A DNA stretch of 9,269 bases from Thermoplasmatota archaeon (GCA_016929175.1 JAFGJI010000197.1:1-9269); one strand, 5' to 3'; positions 1 to 5,063 are shown, counted from the stretch's first letter. The notes: generated from the sequence alone by a model not told the origin. Program-made: numbers and translations.

Positions 1-38
1 CAAGGGTGTTGGAGAAGGCATTCATGGCCGGGGTTTGA
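1..38 (+). CDS. 3' end of an unidentified upstream gene (partial)
   Basis: The third forward frame, from base 3, reads RVLEKAFMAGV and then a TGA stop at 36-38. This is a plausible C-terminal tail, with codons (GTG, GAG, AAG, TTC, GCC) like those of the genes that follow. Eleven residues are too few to assign a family. The call is weak because any short stretch has a fair chance of being open. It fits the layout, since a TATA-like box for the next operon comes 20 bases later. Confidence 0.35.
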   Translation, partial: RVLEKAFMAGV

Positions 39-58
39 CATCAGTGAAATGGACGGGT

Positions 59-70
59 AAAAATTTAATA
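59..70 (+). promoter_or_regulatory. TATA-box-like promoter of the five-gene operon
   Basis: The A/T block AAAAATTTAATA lies in otherwise G-rich sequence and is preceded by purines that could act as a BRE. An archaeal start site about 25 bases downstream (near 88-92) would give a leader of about 20 bases. That leader would contain the G-rich ribosome binding site GGGGGTG at 100-106 before the ATG at 112. This is inferred from composition and spacing only. Confidence 0.45.
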
Positions 71-111
71 CTGTTGGGAATGATTGGGAGATAAGGTTTG
101 GGGGTGCAACA

Positions 112-483
112 ATGGAAGATACCAAGGACGAAGGGGTCAAGATAAGCCTCCCGGTCCAAAGAAGCAAGATATCCTCCGTGGAGGAGGGTATTGCAAGGGT
201 CCATTCTTCGCATATGGACATGTTCAGTGATCAGGAGACCGGTATGGTCGTCATAAGGAACGGAAAGAAGAGAACGGTCGTGAAGATCGTCGGGGACAGG
301 TTCGCCCCCGCGAATATGATCATCCTGAGGGCCGGGGACATGGAACGTCTTGATGTCAATGAGGGGGACAAGGTAGATATCGAACCCTACCAGAAGTTGT
401 CGGGCGAGTTGAAGGAGACGTGGCAGAAGTTCGTTTCGAGGTTCAAGAAGAAGGATAAGGAAGAGGACAAGGAAGGTGATTGA
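112..483 (+). CDS. Stand-alone Cdc48/VAT N-domain-like double-psi beta-barrel protein
   Basis: The protein has 123 residues. Residues 13-92 follow the pattern of the first (Nn) subdomain of Cdc48/p97/VAT. There is an EEGIARV segment near 25-30, then NGKKRTVVKIVG near 50-61, which matches the 'KvRKTVgrV' strand of VAT-N, and the second psi half ends with NEGDKVDIEP near 83-92, which matches 'iGDkVkV'. No AAA+ domain follows, so this is only the substrate- or adaptor-binding fold without the motor. Residues 95-114 (with TWQKFVSRFKKK) form a basic, aromatic amphipathic helix, followed by a tail of alternating K, E and D. The ATG at 112 is preceded by GGGGGTG, and the stop abuts the next start codon. 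It is the first gene of a tight five-gene operon. Function is unknown; it could be a peptide-binding adaptor or simply a structural barrel. The fold call was made by eye from the motif pattern. Confidence 0.7.
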   Translation: MEDTKDEGVKISLPVQRSKISSVEEGIARVHSSHMDMFSDQETGMVVIRNGKKRTVVKIVGDRFAPANMIILRAGDMERLDVNEGDKVDIEPYQKLSGELKETWQKFVSRFKKKDKEEDKEGD

Positions 484-756
484 ATGGGAATAGGGCAAAG
501 TATAAAGGCGATGACCGTAACCCATCCATTGTCCATCAACAGGAAGTTGGATCAGTATCTGAGCGAGAGGCTTCCCTTGCTGATGGACGAATACAAGATA
601 GCCGACCGCAACGACGTGGTCGATCTGGACAAGGAGTTCGATGGTCTGGAGTCAAGGATGGAGGAGCTGGACGGATGGAAAAAGTCTTTCGATGTGAGAC
701 TGAAGACCGGAAGGGCAAGGCTCGACCGGCTCAAGATGAAGTACGGAGTAAAGTGA
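484..756 (+). CDS. Small soluble helical protein, first of three tandem paralogues
   Basis: The protein has 90 residues, with no signal peptide or membrane span. From about residue 20 to the end it is predicted helical or coiled-coil, rich in L, D, E, K and R. Its segment 21-37 (KLDQYLSERL...MDEY) aligns without gaps to residues 41-57 of the next protein and 46-62 of the one after, and the similarity continues for about 40 columns (see findings). The ATG directly follows the TGA of the barrel gene, and the GGTGA at 474-478 inside that gene's end serves as ribosome binding site, so the two are translationally coupled. I recognise no named family. Its place between a barrel protein and a membrane-anchored paralogue suggests it is a soluble subunit of the same assembly. 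Confidence 0.75.
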   Translation: MGIGQSIKAMTVTHPLSINRKLDQYLSERLPLLMDEYKIADRNDVVDLDKEFDGLESRMEELDGWKKSFDVRLKTGRARLDRLKMKYGVK

Positions 757-766
757 GGTGATGCGT

Positions 767-1099
767 ATGGGTTGGGATTGGACCACATTCTGGTATGTGC
801 TCATAATAGGTATACTCGTTCTTGCTCTGGTTCTCGTGATCATCTGGTATTTTCAGCTCAGGAAGAAAAAGAGAAAAGGCCCTTCTCATATCGAACTCTA
901 TTTCGATGAGAACTTTCGCGGGATGATCGGAGAATGGGACATGGTCTCGAGGGACCGCGTAAAGGATTTCAAGAAGGATATTGGAAAGAGACTCGAGAAG
1001 GTCGGGGGCGATATCGGCATCCTTGAAAAGAACAGGGTCGATCTGGACAGGAGGATGTCCGCGCTTGAGGACAGGATGGGCGAGATGGAGGGTATCTGA
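767..1099 (+). CDS. Single-pass membrane protein with cytoplasmic helical tail, second paralogue
   Basis: The protein has 110 residues. I chose the ATG at 767 over the in-frame GTG 758 and ATG 761 because the strong ribosome binding site GAGGTGA (755-761) sits 5 bases before it and overlaps the earlier candidates. Residues 7-29 are one hydrophobic span (VLIIGILVLALVLVIIW within it), directly followed by the basic stop-transfer patch RKKKRK at 32-37. This predicts N-terminus out and C-terminus in the cytoplasm. Residues 41-108 are helical or coiled-coil and carry the module shared with the genes on either side (HIELYFDENF...GEW at 41-57). No enzymatic motif is visible. It would tether the complex to the membrane. 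The family is not recognised. Confidence 0.78.
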   Translation: MGWDWTTFWYVLIIGILVLALVLVIIWYFQLRKKKRKGPSHIELYFDENFRGMIGEWDMVSRDRVKDFKKDIGKRLEKVGGDIGILEKNRVDLDRRMSALEDRMGEMEGI

Positions 1100-1107
1100 G
1101 GAGGTGA
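1100..1107 (+). promoter_or_regulatory. Ribosome binding site that fixes the start of the third paralogue
   Basis: GGAGGTGA is a full match to the archaeal anti-Shine-Dalgarno complement. It begins one base after the preceding TGA stop and ends 5 bases before the ATG at 1113. The frame is open back to 981, so this site decides the start. It gives a 115-residue protein that does not overlap the upstream gene. Confidence 0.85.
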
Positions 1108-1112
1108 CCGTT

Positions 1113-1460
1113 ATGGATGAATACGACGAGGAAGAACAGGAAAAAAAGGGTTTTTTCAAATGGTTCGGGTCCATCTTCAAGGGGAAGGAGGATGCGGAAG
1201 AAAAGGAGGAAGAGGCTCCCCATTACAAGCGCAAGCTCCTTGACGGCAGGATAGAGAAATATCTCGACCAGAACATGAACGCCTACATCCAGGAGTACGG
1301 CATCCTGACCGGTCTTGATATCGAGGCCTACGAACTCAGATATTCCAGCCTCACTTCGAGGATCCATTCCTGCAGGGAATACATGATGGACGCGGATGCC
1401 CAGATATCCGCGATGGAAAAGGAGATCTTACTGGTACAGACCGCATCCAAGAAGAAATAG
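1113..1460 (+). CDS. Acidic protein with predicted amphipathic membrane-binding helix, third paralogue
   Basis: The protein has 115 residues. The N-terminal part is unusual: an acidic start (DEYDEEEQE), then residues 13-25 GFFKWFGSIFKGK, a short aromatic amphipathic helix with lysines, then a run of E, D and K to residue 34. Such segments often act as peripheral membrane anchors, as in FtsA or SepF, though that comparison is by analogy. Residues 46-108 carry the helical module shared with the two preceding proteins (RIEKYLDQNM...QEY at 46-62). No catalytic motif or membrane span is present. The set of paralogues therefore seems to comprise a soluble, a membrane-spanning and a membrane-surface form. 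The next gene starts 11 bases after the stop. The family is not recognised. Confidence 0.75.
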   Translation: MDEYDEEEQEKKGFFKWFGSIFKGKEDAEEKEEEAPHYKRKLLDGRIEKYLDQNMNAYIQEYGILTGLDIEAYELRYSSLTSRIHSCREYMMDADAQISAMEKEILLVQTASKKK

Positions 1461-1471
1461 GAAGTGTAACC

Positions 1472-1960
1472 ATGCTGGCAAAACGGATCGAGGATTACAA
1501 GGTCGTCAATTCGGTCGGGAACAACGTCGGGAAGATCAAGGATTTGTTCATCGACCTCAACAGGTGGACGATCGTCGGATTCAGAATATCTCCGGGAGCG
1601 CTGAAGAAGGACTTCATGGTCACGGTCGAGGACGTATTGAAGTTCGACGAGGGCGACAAGATCGTCATCATAAAGGATGATTTCAGGTCAGGCGAGGTAG
1701 GGGAACGCCCGATGAAGGAGAGATACCCCTTCGAGGAGCTCGGCAAACACGCGGTCCTGGATTCTGAGGGGGAAAAGGTCGGCAGGATATACGATCTTGA
1801 GATACCCTTCGAGAAATTGAAGACGTTCAGGGTCTGGAAGGTCCTCATCAAGACCGGTATGACCGAGAGGAGGCTCCGTCTGAACCCTTCCGAGATAGTG
1901 GAGATCATGGACCAGATCAGGCTGGCAAAAGCGGAGAGCGAGTATCAGCTCACGGAGTGA
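1472..1960 (+). CDS. PRC-barrel protein with two PRC-like repeats
   Basis: The protein has 162 residues. Repeat 1 (about 5-70) has the PRC pattern: 'VVNSVGNNVGKIKDLFIDL', then a strand with IVGFRI, then DFMVTVEDV, and ends in DKIVIIKDD. Repeat 2 (about 88-150) repeats it: 'AVLDSEGEKVGRIYDLEIP', WKVLIKTG, LRLNPSEIVEI. PRC-barrels are small all-beta domains that mediate protein binding. In archaea they occur in CdvA and in the haloarchaeal division proteins CdpB1/B2, where they sit in membrane-associated division assemblies. The ATG has a modest GGAAGTG (1460-1466) upstream. It closes the five-gene operon, and a C-rich stretch follows the stop. A scaffold role next to the membrane-linked paralogues is an inference; other PRC proteins act in RNA processing or as regulators. 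Confidence 0.85.
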   Translation: MLAKRIEDYKVVNSVGNNVGKIKDLFIDLNRWTIVGFRISPGALKKDFMVTVEDVLKFDEGDKIVIIKDDFRSGEVGERPMKERYPFEELGKHAVLDSEGEKVGRIYDLEIPFEKLKTFRVWKVLIKTGMTERRLRLNPSEIVEIMDQIRLAKAESEYQLTE

Positions 1961-2048
1961 AGCCCCTCCTGACCTCCCTCCGGCAAGCCCGGACAGGAAA
2001 TATCCCCGTATGTCGTGATAAGGACGGTCGAAAGGCTGTACTCGTGTG

Positions 2049-2060
2049 AAAAATTTATAA
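2049..2060 (+). promoter_or_regulatory. TATA-box promoter of the gfcR-lysS operon
   Basis: AAAAATTTATAA is a near-consensus archaeal TATA box in a 143-base gap. Transcription is expected about 25 bases downstream, near 2080-2085. The start codon at 2104 would then have a leader of about 20 bases containing GAGGTGG at 2091-2097. This is the clearest protein-gene promoter in the window. Confidence 0.7.
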
Positions 2061-2103
2061 TCAAGGTACTTCATCAAAGGACGATCCAATGAGGTGGAAA
2101 AAA

Positions 2104-2703
2104 ATGCCAACCACGGAGAAGATGATCAAACAGGTGCTTGAACTCCGGGAGAAAGGGCTTTCAAGGGGAGACATTGCCAAAGAGCTACACCTGTCGGAGG
2201 AGACCGTGGGATGGCTGCTCTCCAGGGGGGAGGGGTCCGAAAAGCCTCCCGCCGATATCTACATAGGCTGGAGGTCCGTAGGGGTGTATTCCTCCAGGCT
2301 CACCCACATGGCAAGGATATTCTCTGATATCATACTGGAAGAATGCTCGAAGAACGAGTTCGACATCGATGCCATAATGGGCATAGCAATAAACGGAATA
2401 CCTCTTGCCACGACCATAGCCAACGAGATGGACCTCGAGCTCATAATCTACCGGCCCAAACGGACGAACGACCCGAGCGAGGGCATGGGGTCGATCCTGT
2501 CCAACTACGCCGGGGTTCGGGACAAGAGGATCGCGATCATCGATGATGTGCTTTCCACGGGAGCGACCATGAGGAACGCCATTGATTTCCTCAAGGCGAA
2601 CCAGGGGGAGCCGTCCTTGTGCCTCGCAATAGTCAACAAGCAGAACTTCGACCAGATCGATGGCATCCCGGTGAGGGCACTTATAAGGACGCATGTGGTT
2701 TGA
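2104..2703 (+). CDS. gfcR: GfcR-type transcriptional regulator (HTH plus phosphoribosyltransferase-like domain)
   Basis: The protein has 199 residues from the ATG at 2104. I prefer this to the in-frame ATG at 2089 because GAGGTGG at 2091-2097 is well spaced for it. Residues 5-42 form a helix-turn-helix (LREKGLSRGDIAKELHLSEE), and about 55-199 a type I phosphoribosyltransferase fold with the PRPP-binding signature IAIIDDVLSTGAT at 143-155. This two-domain layout is that of the archaeal 'orotate phosphoribosyltransferase-like' proteins. The founding member, GfcR of Haloferax volcanii, activates glucose and fructose catabolism genes. The PRTase domain probably senses PRPP or a nucleotide rather than acting in pyrimidine synthesis. 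Its targets here are unknown. The protein is cytoplasmic and DNA-bound, and is co-transcribed with the lysyl-tRNA synthetase gene 21 bases downstream. Confidence 0.88.
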   Translation: MPTTEKMIKQVLELREKGLSRGDIAKELHLSEETVGWLLSRGEGSEKPPADIYIGWRSVGVYSSRLTHMARIFSDIILEECSKNEFDIDAIMGIAINGIPLATTIANEMDLELIIYRPKRTNDPSEGMGSILSNYAGVRDKRIAIIDDVLSTGATMRNAIDFLKANQGEPSLCLAIVNKQNFDQIDGIPVRALIRTHVV

Positions 2704-2724
2704 AGCTCCATACTCGGTGATGAG

Positions 2725-4290
2725 ATGCATTGGGCGGATGTTATAGCCAGGAAGCTGAAGGAAACCGGGGGGCCCCATCGTATTGCGACCGGGATAACCC
2801 CATCGGGCCACATTCACGTGGGTAATATGAGAGAGATCCTCACCGGGGACCTGGTCCACAGGGCATCCAGGGAGATGGGGGTTGATTCCACCCTGTATTA
2901 CCTTGCGGACGATTTCGATCCACTGAGAAAGGTCTATCCTTTTCTACCTCCGGAATACGCGGAACATGTGGGGAAACCCCTTTCCGAGATACCATCGCCG
3001 GAGGGAGGGGGGAAGACATATGCGCAGCATTTCCTGGAGCCGTTCCTTCGGTCGGTGGAGGAGCTTGGGATACGTCCGGTCGTCTTACTTTCCAGCGAGT
3101 CCTACAGGAACGGAAGTTATGCCGGGGCGACCTCGATCCTGCTTGATTCGAGGGACAGGTTAAGGGAGATCCTGAACAGGGTGTCCGGAAGGGAGCTTCC
3201 TCCCGATTGGTTCCCTTACAATCCGAAATGTCCGTCATGCGGGAGGATAGATACTACCAGAGCCTACGAATGGTCGCCCCCCTACGTCCTGTTCCGATGT
3301 GGTTGCGGTCATGAGGGGAAGGCCGACACGAGGACGGATGACGGCAAGCTCCCGTGGAGGCTGGACTGGCCGGCCAGATGGTTCTGGCTCGGGGTGACAT
3401 GCGAGCCCTTCGGCAAGGACCATGCCGCTGCGGGCGGATCGTATGACACCGCCTCCGAGATCGCAAGATCGGTGCTGGGGATGGAGCCTCCCATCCCCGT
3501 CGTGTACGAGTGGATACAGCTCAAGGGGAAAGGGGCCATGTCCTCCTCCAGCGGTGTGGTCGTGAGTGGTGTCGACATGCTCAGGATGACGCCGCCGGAG
3601 GTGCTGCGCTTTCTTATAGCGAGGACACAGCCCGGCAAGCACATAGACATGGACCCGGGGCTCGGGATACTCAACCTCGTTGATGAGTACGACCGCTACG
3701 AGGAGAACTTCTACAGTGACGAGAAGAGCGATGACCCTGACGACATGAAGAGGACCTACATGCTGTCCCTGGTCGGCAGAGCGGAGGACAGGGAAAAGAG
3801 GGGGCGTCTGTTGAACGTCCCCTACAGGCACCTTGTCACATTGACCCAGCTCGTATCGGAGATGGATGACCTGGTCTCCATGATAAGAAGGACCGAAGGG
3901 ATAGATGAACTTGACGAAGCCTCGCTCGACAGATTGATGCACAGGAAAGCGTGTGTGGATTTCTGGTTGGAGAGGTTCGCACCCGAGGAGGTCAAGTTCA
4001 GGCTTTACGACGATCCTCCCGAAGAGGAGGTCGAGAAGCTGGACGACGGTCAATTCTCCGCTCTCGAAGCGATGTTCATTGATTTCCAGGGTATTCCATG
4101 GGAGCCCGGGTCGATACACAACACCATCTACGAGGGTTCGAGGTCCAGGGGGATCGATCCGAAGGTGACCTTCAAGGCCTTCTACCGGATACTATTGGGA
4201 CAGGACAGGGGGCCGCGTCTGGGCTTCTTTCTTTCCACGATGGAGAAGAATGAAGTACTCCGGAAGCTCCGCTTGGCTCTTGGAAGGTGA
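2725..4290 (+). CDS. lysS: Lysyl-tRNA synthetase, class I
   Basis: The protein has 521 residues, the usual length for class I LysRS. It charges tRNA-Lys with lysine using ATP in the cytoplasm. The class I 'HIGH' motif is HIHVGN at 29-34 after TPSG, and the family block WRLDWPARW is at 211-219, followed by FGKDHAAAGGSYDT at 229-242. The KMSKS loop is GAMSSSSG at 270-277. A zinc-binding set C169, C172, C192, C194 is visible (CPSC...CGC). The C-terminal third is helical and acidic, as expected for the anticodon-binding part. The ATG has GGTGA at 2716-2720 as ribosome binding site. Class I LysRS is typical of archaea and unrelated to the class II enzyme of most bacteria and eukaryotes. Some authors use the symbol lysK. 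Confidence 0.95.
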   Translation: MHWADVIARKLKETGGPHRIATGITPSGHIHVGNMREILTGDLVHRASREMGVDSTLYYLADDFDPLRKVYPFLPPEYAEHVGKPLSEIPSPEGGGKTYAQHFLEPFLRSVEELGIRPVVLLSSESYRNGSYAGATSILLDSRDRLREILNRVSGRELPPDWFPYNPKCPSCGRIDTTRAYEWSPPYVLFRCGCGHEGKADTRTDDGKLPWRLDWPARWFWLGVTCEPFGKDHAAAGGSYDTASEIARSVLGMEPPIPVVYEWIQLKGKGAMSSSSGVVVSGVDMLRMTPPEVLRFLIARTQPGKHIDMDPGLGILNLVDEYDRYEENFYSDEKSDDPDDMKRTYMLSLVGRAEDREKRGRLLNVPYRHLVTLTQLVSEMDDLVSMIRRTEGIDELDEASLDRLMHRKACVDFWLERFAPEEVKFRLYDDPPEEEVEKLDDGQFSALEAMFIDFQGIPWEPGSIHNTIYEGSRSRGIDPKVTFKAFYRILLGQDRGPRLGFFLSTMEKNEVLRKLRLALGR

Positions 4291-4341
4291 GAAAACCCTT
4301 ATGGGCTCAAGGCTCACATCAAAGTATGAAAATTAAAGCCG

Positions 4342-4370
4342 GTTTTTTTCGCAAGTCCCTTGCGTCTTTT
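4342..4370 (+). terminator. Probable terminator of the gfcR-lysS transcript
   Basis: A run of seven T (4343-4349) is followed by a perfect 6-bp hairpin, CGCAAG at 4350-4355 and CTTGCG at 4359-4364 with a 3-base loop, and then TCTTTT. Archaeal transcription stops mainly at U-rich tracts, so either T run would do. The hairpin plus T-rich tail makes the site more convincing. It lies 52 bases after the lysS stop. Confidence 0.6.
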
Positions 4371-4438
4371 GGTATCCGATACGGGACTTCGAGATCCTAT
4401 CACAACAGGGCGTCAATGATACAGCACTGTCCTGCTGA

Positions 4439-4481
4439 GGTATGTAAATAGATAGCCATACGCTTGGTTGATTTACATACC
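4439..4481. repeat. Perfect 11-bp inverted repeat upstream of the tRNA gene
   Basis: The arms GGTATGTAAAT (4439-4449) and ATTTACATACC (4471-4481) are exact reverse complements separated by 21 bases. The right arm ends just before the tRNA promoter's TATA box. It could be a regulator's binding site, a hairpin in an upstream transcript, or part of a decayed element. The arms do not match the other inverted repeats in this region. Confidence 0.7.
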
Positions 4482-4487
4482 AAAGGA

Positions 4488-4498
4488 TTAACTATAAG
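4488..4498 (+). promoter_or_regulatory. TATA box of the tRNA-Gln gene
   Basis: TTAACTATAAG is centred about 32 bases before the first base of the mature tRNA, the expected spacing for an archaeal tRNA promoter that starts a few bases upstream. A purine-rich CAAAGGA just before it could be the BRE. Confidence 0.55.
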
Positions 4499-4524
4499 CT
4501 CCCTTTTCCCTCGAAAGATATAAC

Positions 4525-4600
4525 AGCCCCGTAGTGTAGTGGTCAATCATTCCGGCCTTTGGAGCCGGAGACGGCGGTTCGAATCCGCCCGGGGCTACCA
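4525..4600 (+). tRNA. tRNA-Gln (anticodon UUG) with encoded CCA
   Basis: The full cloverleaf can be drawn. The acceptor stem AGCCCCG (4525-4531) pairs with CGGGGCT (4590-4596), with discriminator A at 4597 and CCA at 4598-4600. The anticodon stem CCGGC (4552-4556) pairs with GCCGG (4564-4568) around the loop CTTTGGA, giving anticodon TTG at 4559-4561, which reads CAA. The T stem GGCGG/CCGCC (4573-4577, 4585-4589) encloses TTCGAAT. The D stem is short. The A1-U72 first pair is usual for archaeal tRNA-Gln, which is normally charged with glutamate and then amidated by GatDE. No intron is present. The final A is also the first base of a downstream hairpin. Confidence 0.95.
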
Positions 4601-4640
4601 TATATTCTCCATTCAATATTTTCACGGATGGAGAATATAT
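4600..4640. repeat. 13-bp perfect hairpin directly after the tRNA
   Basis: ATATATTCTCCAT (4600-4612) and ATGGAGAATATAT (4628-4640) are exact reverse complements with a 15-base spacer. One wobble and one more G-C pair can extend the stem inward. It begins on the last base of CCA, so it may help end the tRNA transcript. It resembles, in order and sequence, the hairpin at 4724-4768, and both are preceded by CGGGGCTAC. That suggests duplication rather than a simple terminator. Confidence 0.8.
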
Positions 4641-4714
4641 GATGTCATGATCATTACCAGATTCTCGGGGGTGGGGGATCCTACCTGTATCCTGACGCTT
4701 TGGGAAAGCGGCAG

Positions 4715-4768
4715 CGGGGCTACGATATTCTATCCAAAATAATAATCACTAAGATTGGATAGAATATC
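4715..4768. repeat. Second, diverged copy of the tRNA 3' end plus hairpin
   Basis: CGGGGCTAC (4715-4723) repeats the last bases of the tRNA gene (4590-4598) in direct orientation. Immediately after it comes a perfect 14-bp inverted repeat, GATATTCTATCCAA (4724-4737) and TTGGATAGAATATC (4755-4768), with a 17-base spacer. Its left arm resembles that of the hairpin after the tRNA (TATATTCTCCA against GATATTCTATCCA). The two copies lie 125 bp apart. This is the pattern expected of an old attachment site or a duplicated palindromic element. Confidence 0.65.
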
Positions 4769-4787
4769 CCCGTAGGCGGATTCGAAC
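4765..4787 (-). repeat. tRNA-Gln T-arm fragment on the opposite strand
   Basis: Read on the minus strand, 4787-4775 is GTTCGAATCCGCC, identical to 13 bases of the tRNA T-arm at 4577-4589. It is followed by TACGGGGAT, which resembles the tRNA's CGGGGCT with a 2-base insertion and an altered end. The rest of the cloverleaf is absent, so this is a fragment and not a gene. It directly abuts and overlaps the right arm of the 14-bp inverted repeat. Confidence 0.6.
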
Positions 4788-4792
4788 TTGTT

Positions 4793-4831
4793 CCTGGAAG
4801 TTTCGCGGTTCCTTTTCGCGAAACTTGCAGG
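4793..4831. repeat. 15-bp near-perfect hairpin with a 9-base loop
   Basis: CCTGGAAGTTTCGCG (4793-4807) pairs with CGCGAAACTTGCAGG (4817-4831) in 14 of 15 positions, the single mismatch being G4797 with G4827. The loop is GTTCCTTTT. It is the most stable-looking stem in the intergenic region. A third CGCGAAA occurs at 4834-4840. Function is unknown. Confidence 0.75.
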
Positions 4832-5063
4832 TGCGCGAAATGATCGTTTTGGAATATCTGACCTCGAAGAAAGTGTCGACCGTCAGGGATCCAATAGAAG
4901 ATATGGGGATTGAAGGCCAGATGTTCTTGAGAAATTGATCATGAGAACAACGTCTGGACGATGTAATCATCACTTAATCCACCACAATGAACGAACGGAC
5001 GTAAGAGCGGATCTCATTGATGTTGTCGGATAGCTTGCAGGTCGGGATAACAATAACATCCCT

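Larger units (their letters stand above)
4291..4487. other. Non-coding stretch between lysS and the tRNA promoter
   Basis: No open reading frame with coding character is visible. It contains the lysS terminator, a short palindrome GTATCCGATAC near 4371-4381, and the spaced inverted repeat at 4439-4481 described separately. Base composition is richer in A and T than in the flanking genes. I could not support a small RNA, although one cannot be excluded. Confidence 0.5.

Noticed and set aside
22..525. Minus-strand open frame of 167 codons over the first gene
   Set aside because: It lies antisense to a well-supported gene with a ribosome binding site and recognisable fold, and its translation shows no domain.
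3235..4119. Minus-strand open frame of 294 codons inside lysS
   Set aside because: It is a shadow of the GC-rich third codon positions of the synthetase gene. The synthetase motifs on the + strand are unambiguous.
4411..4440. Another C/D-like pair (ATGATAC and CTGA)
   Set aside because: Box C is poor and the spacing allows only one guide without a second box pair.
4638..4695. Possible C/D-box guide RNA (ATGATGT as box C, CTGA as box D)
   Set aside because: Box C departs from consensus at its last base, no internal D'/C' pair is visible and the flanks do not form a terminal stem.
4539..4742. Plus-strand open frame of 67 codons starting within the tRNA
   Set aside because: It begins inside the tRNA-Gln cloverleaf and runs through both hairpins, with no ribosome binding site.
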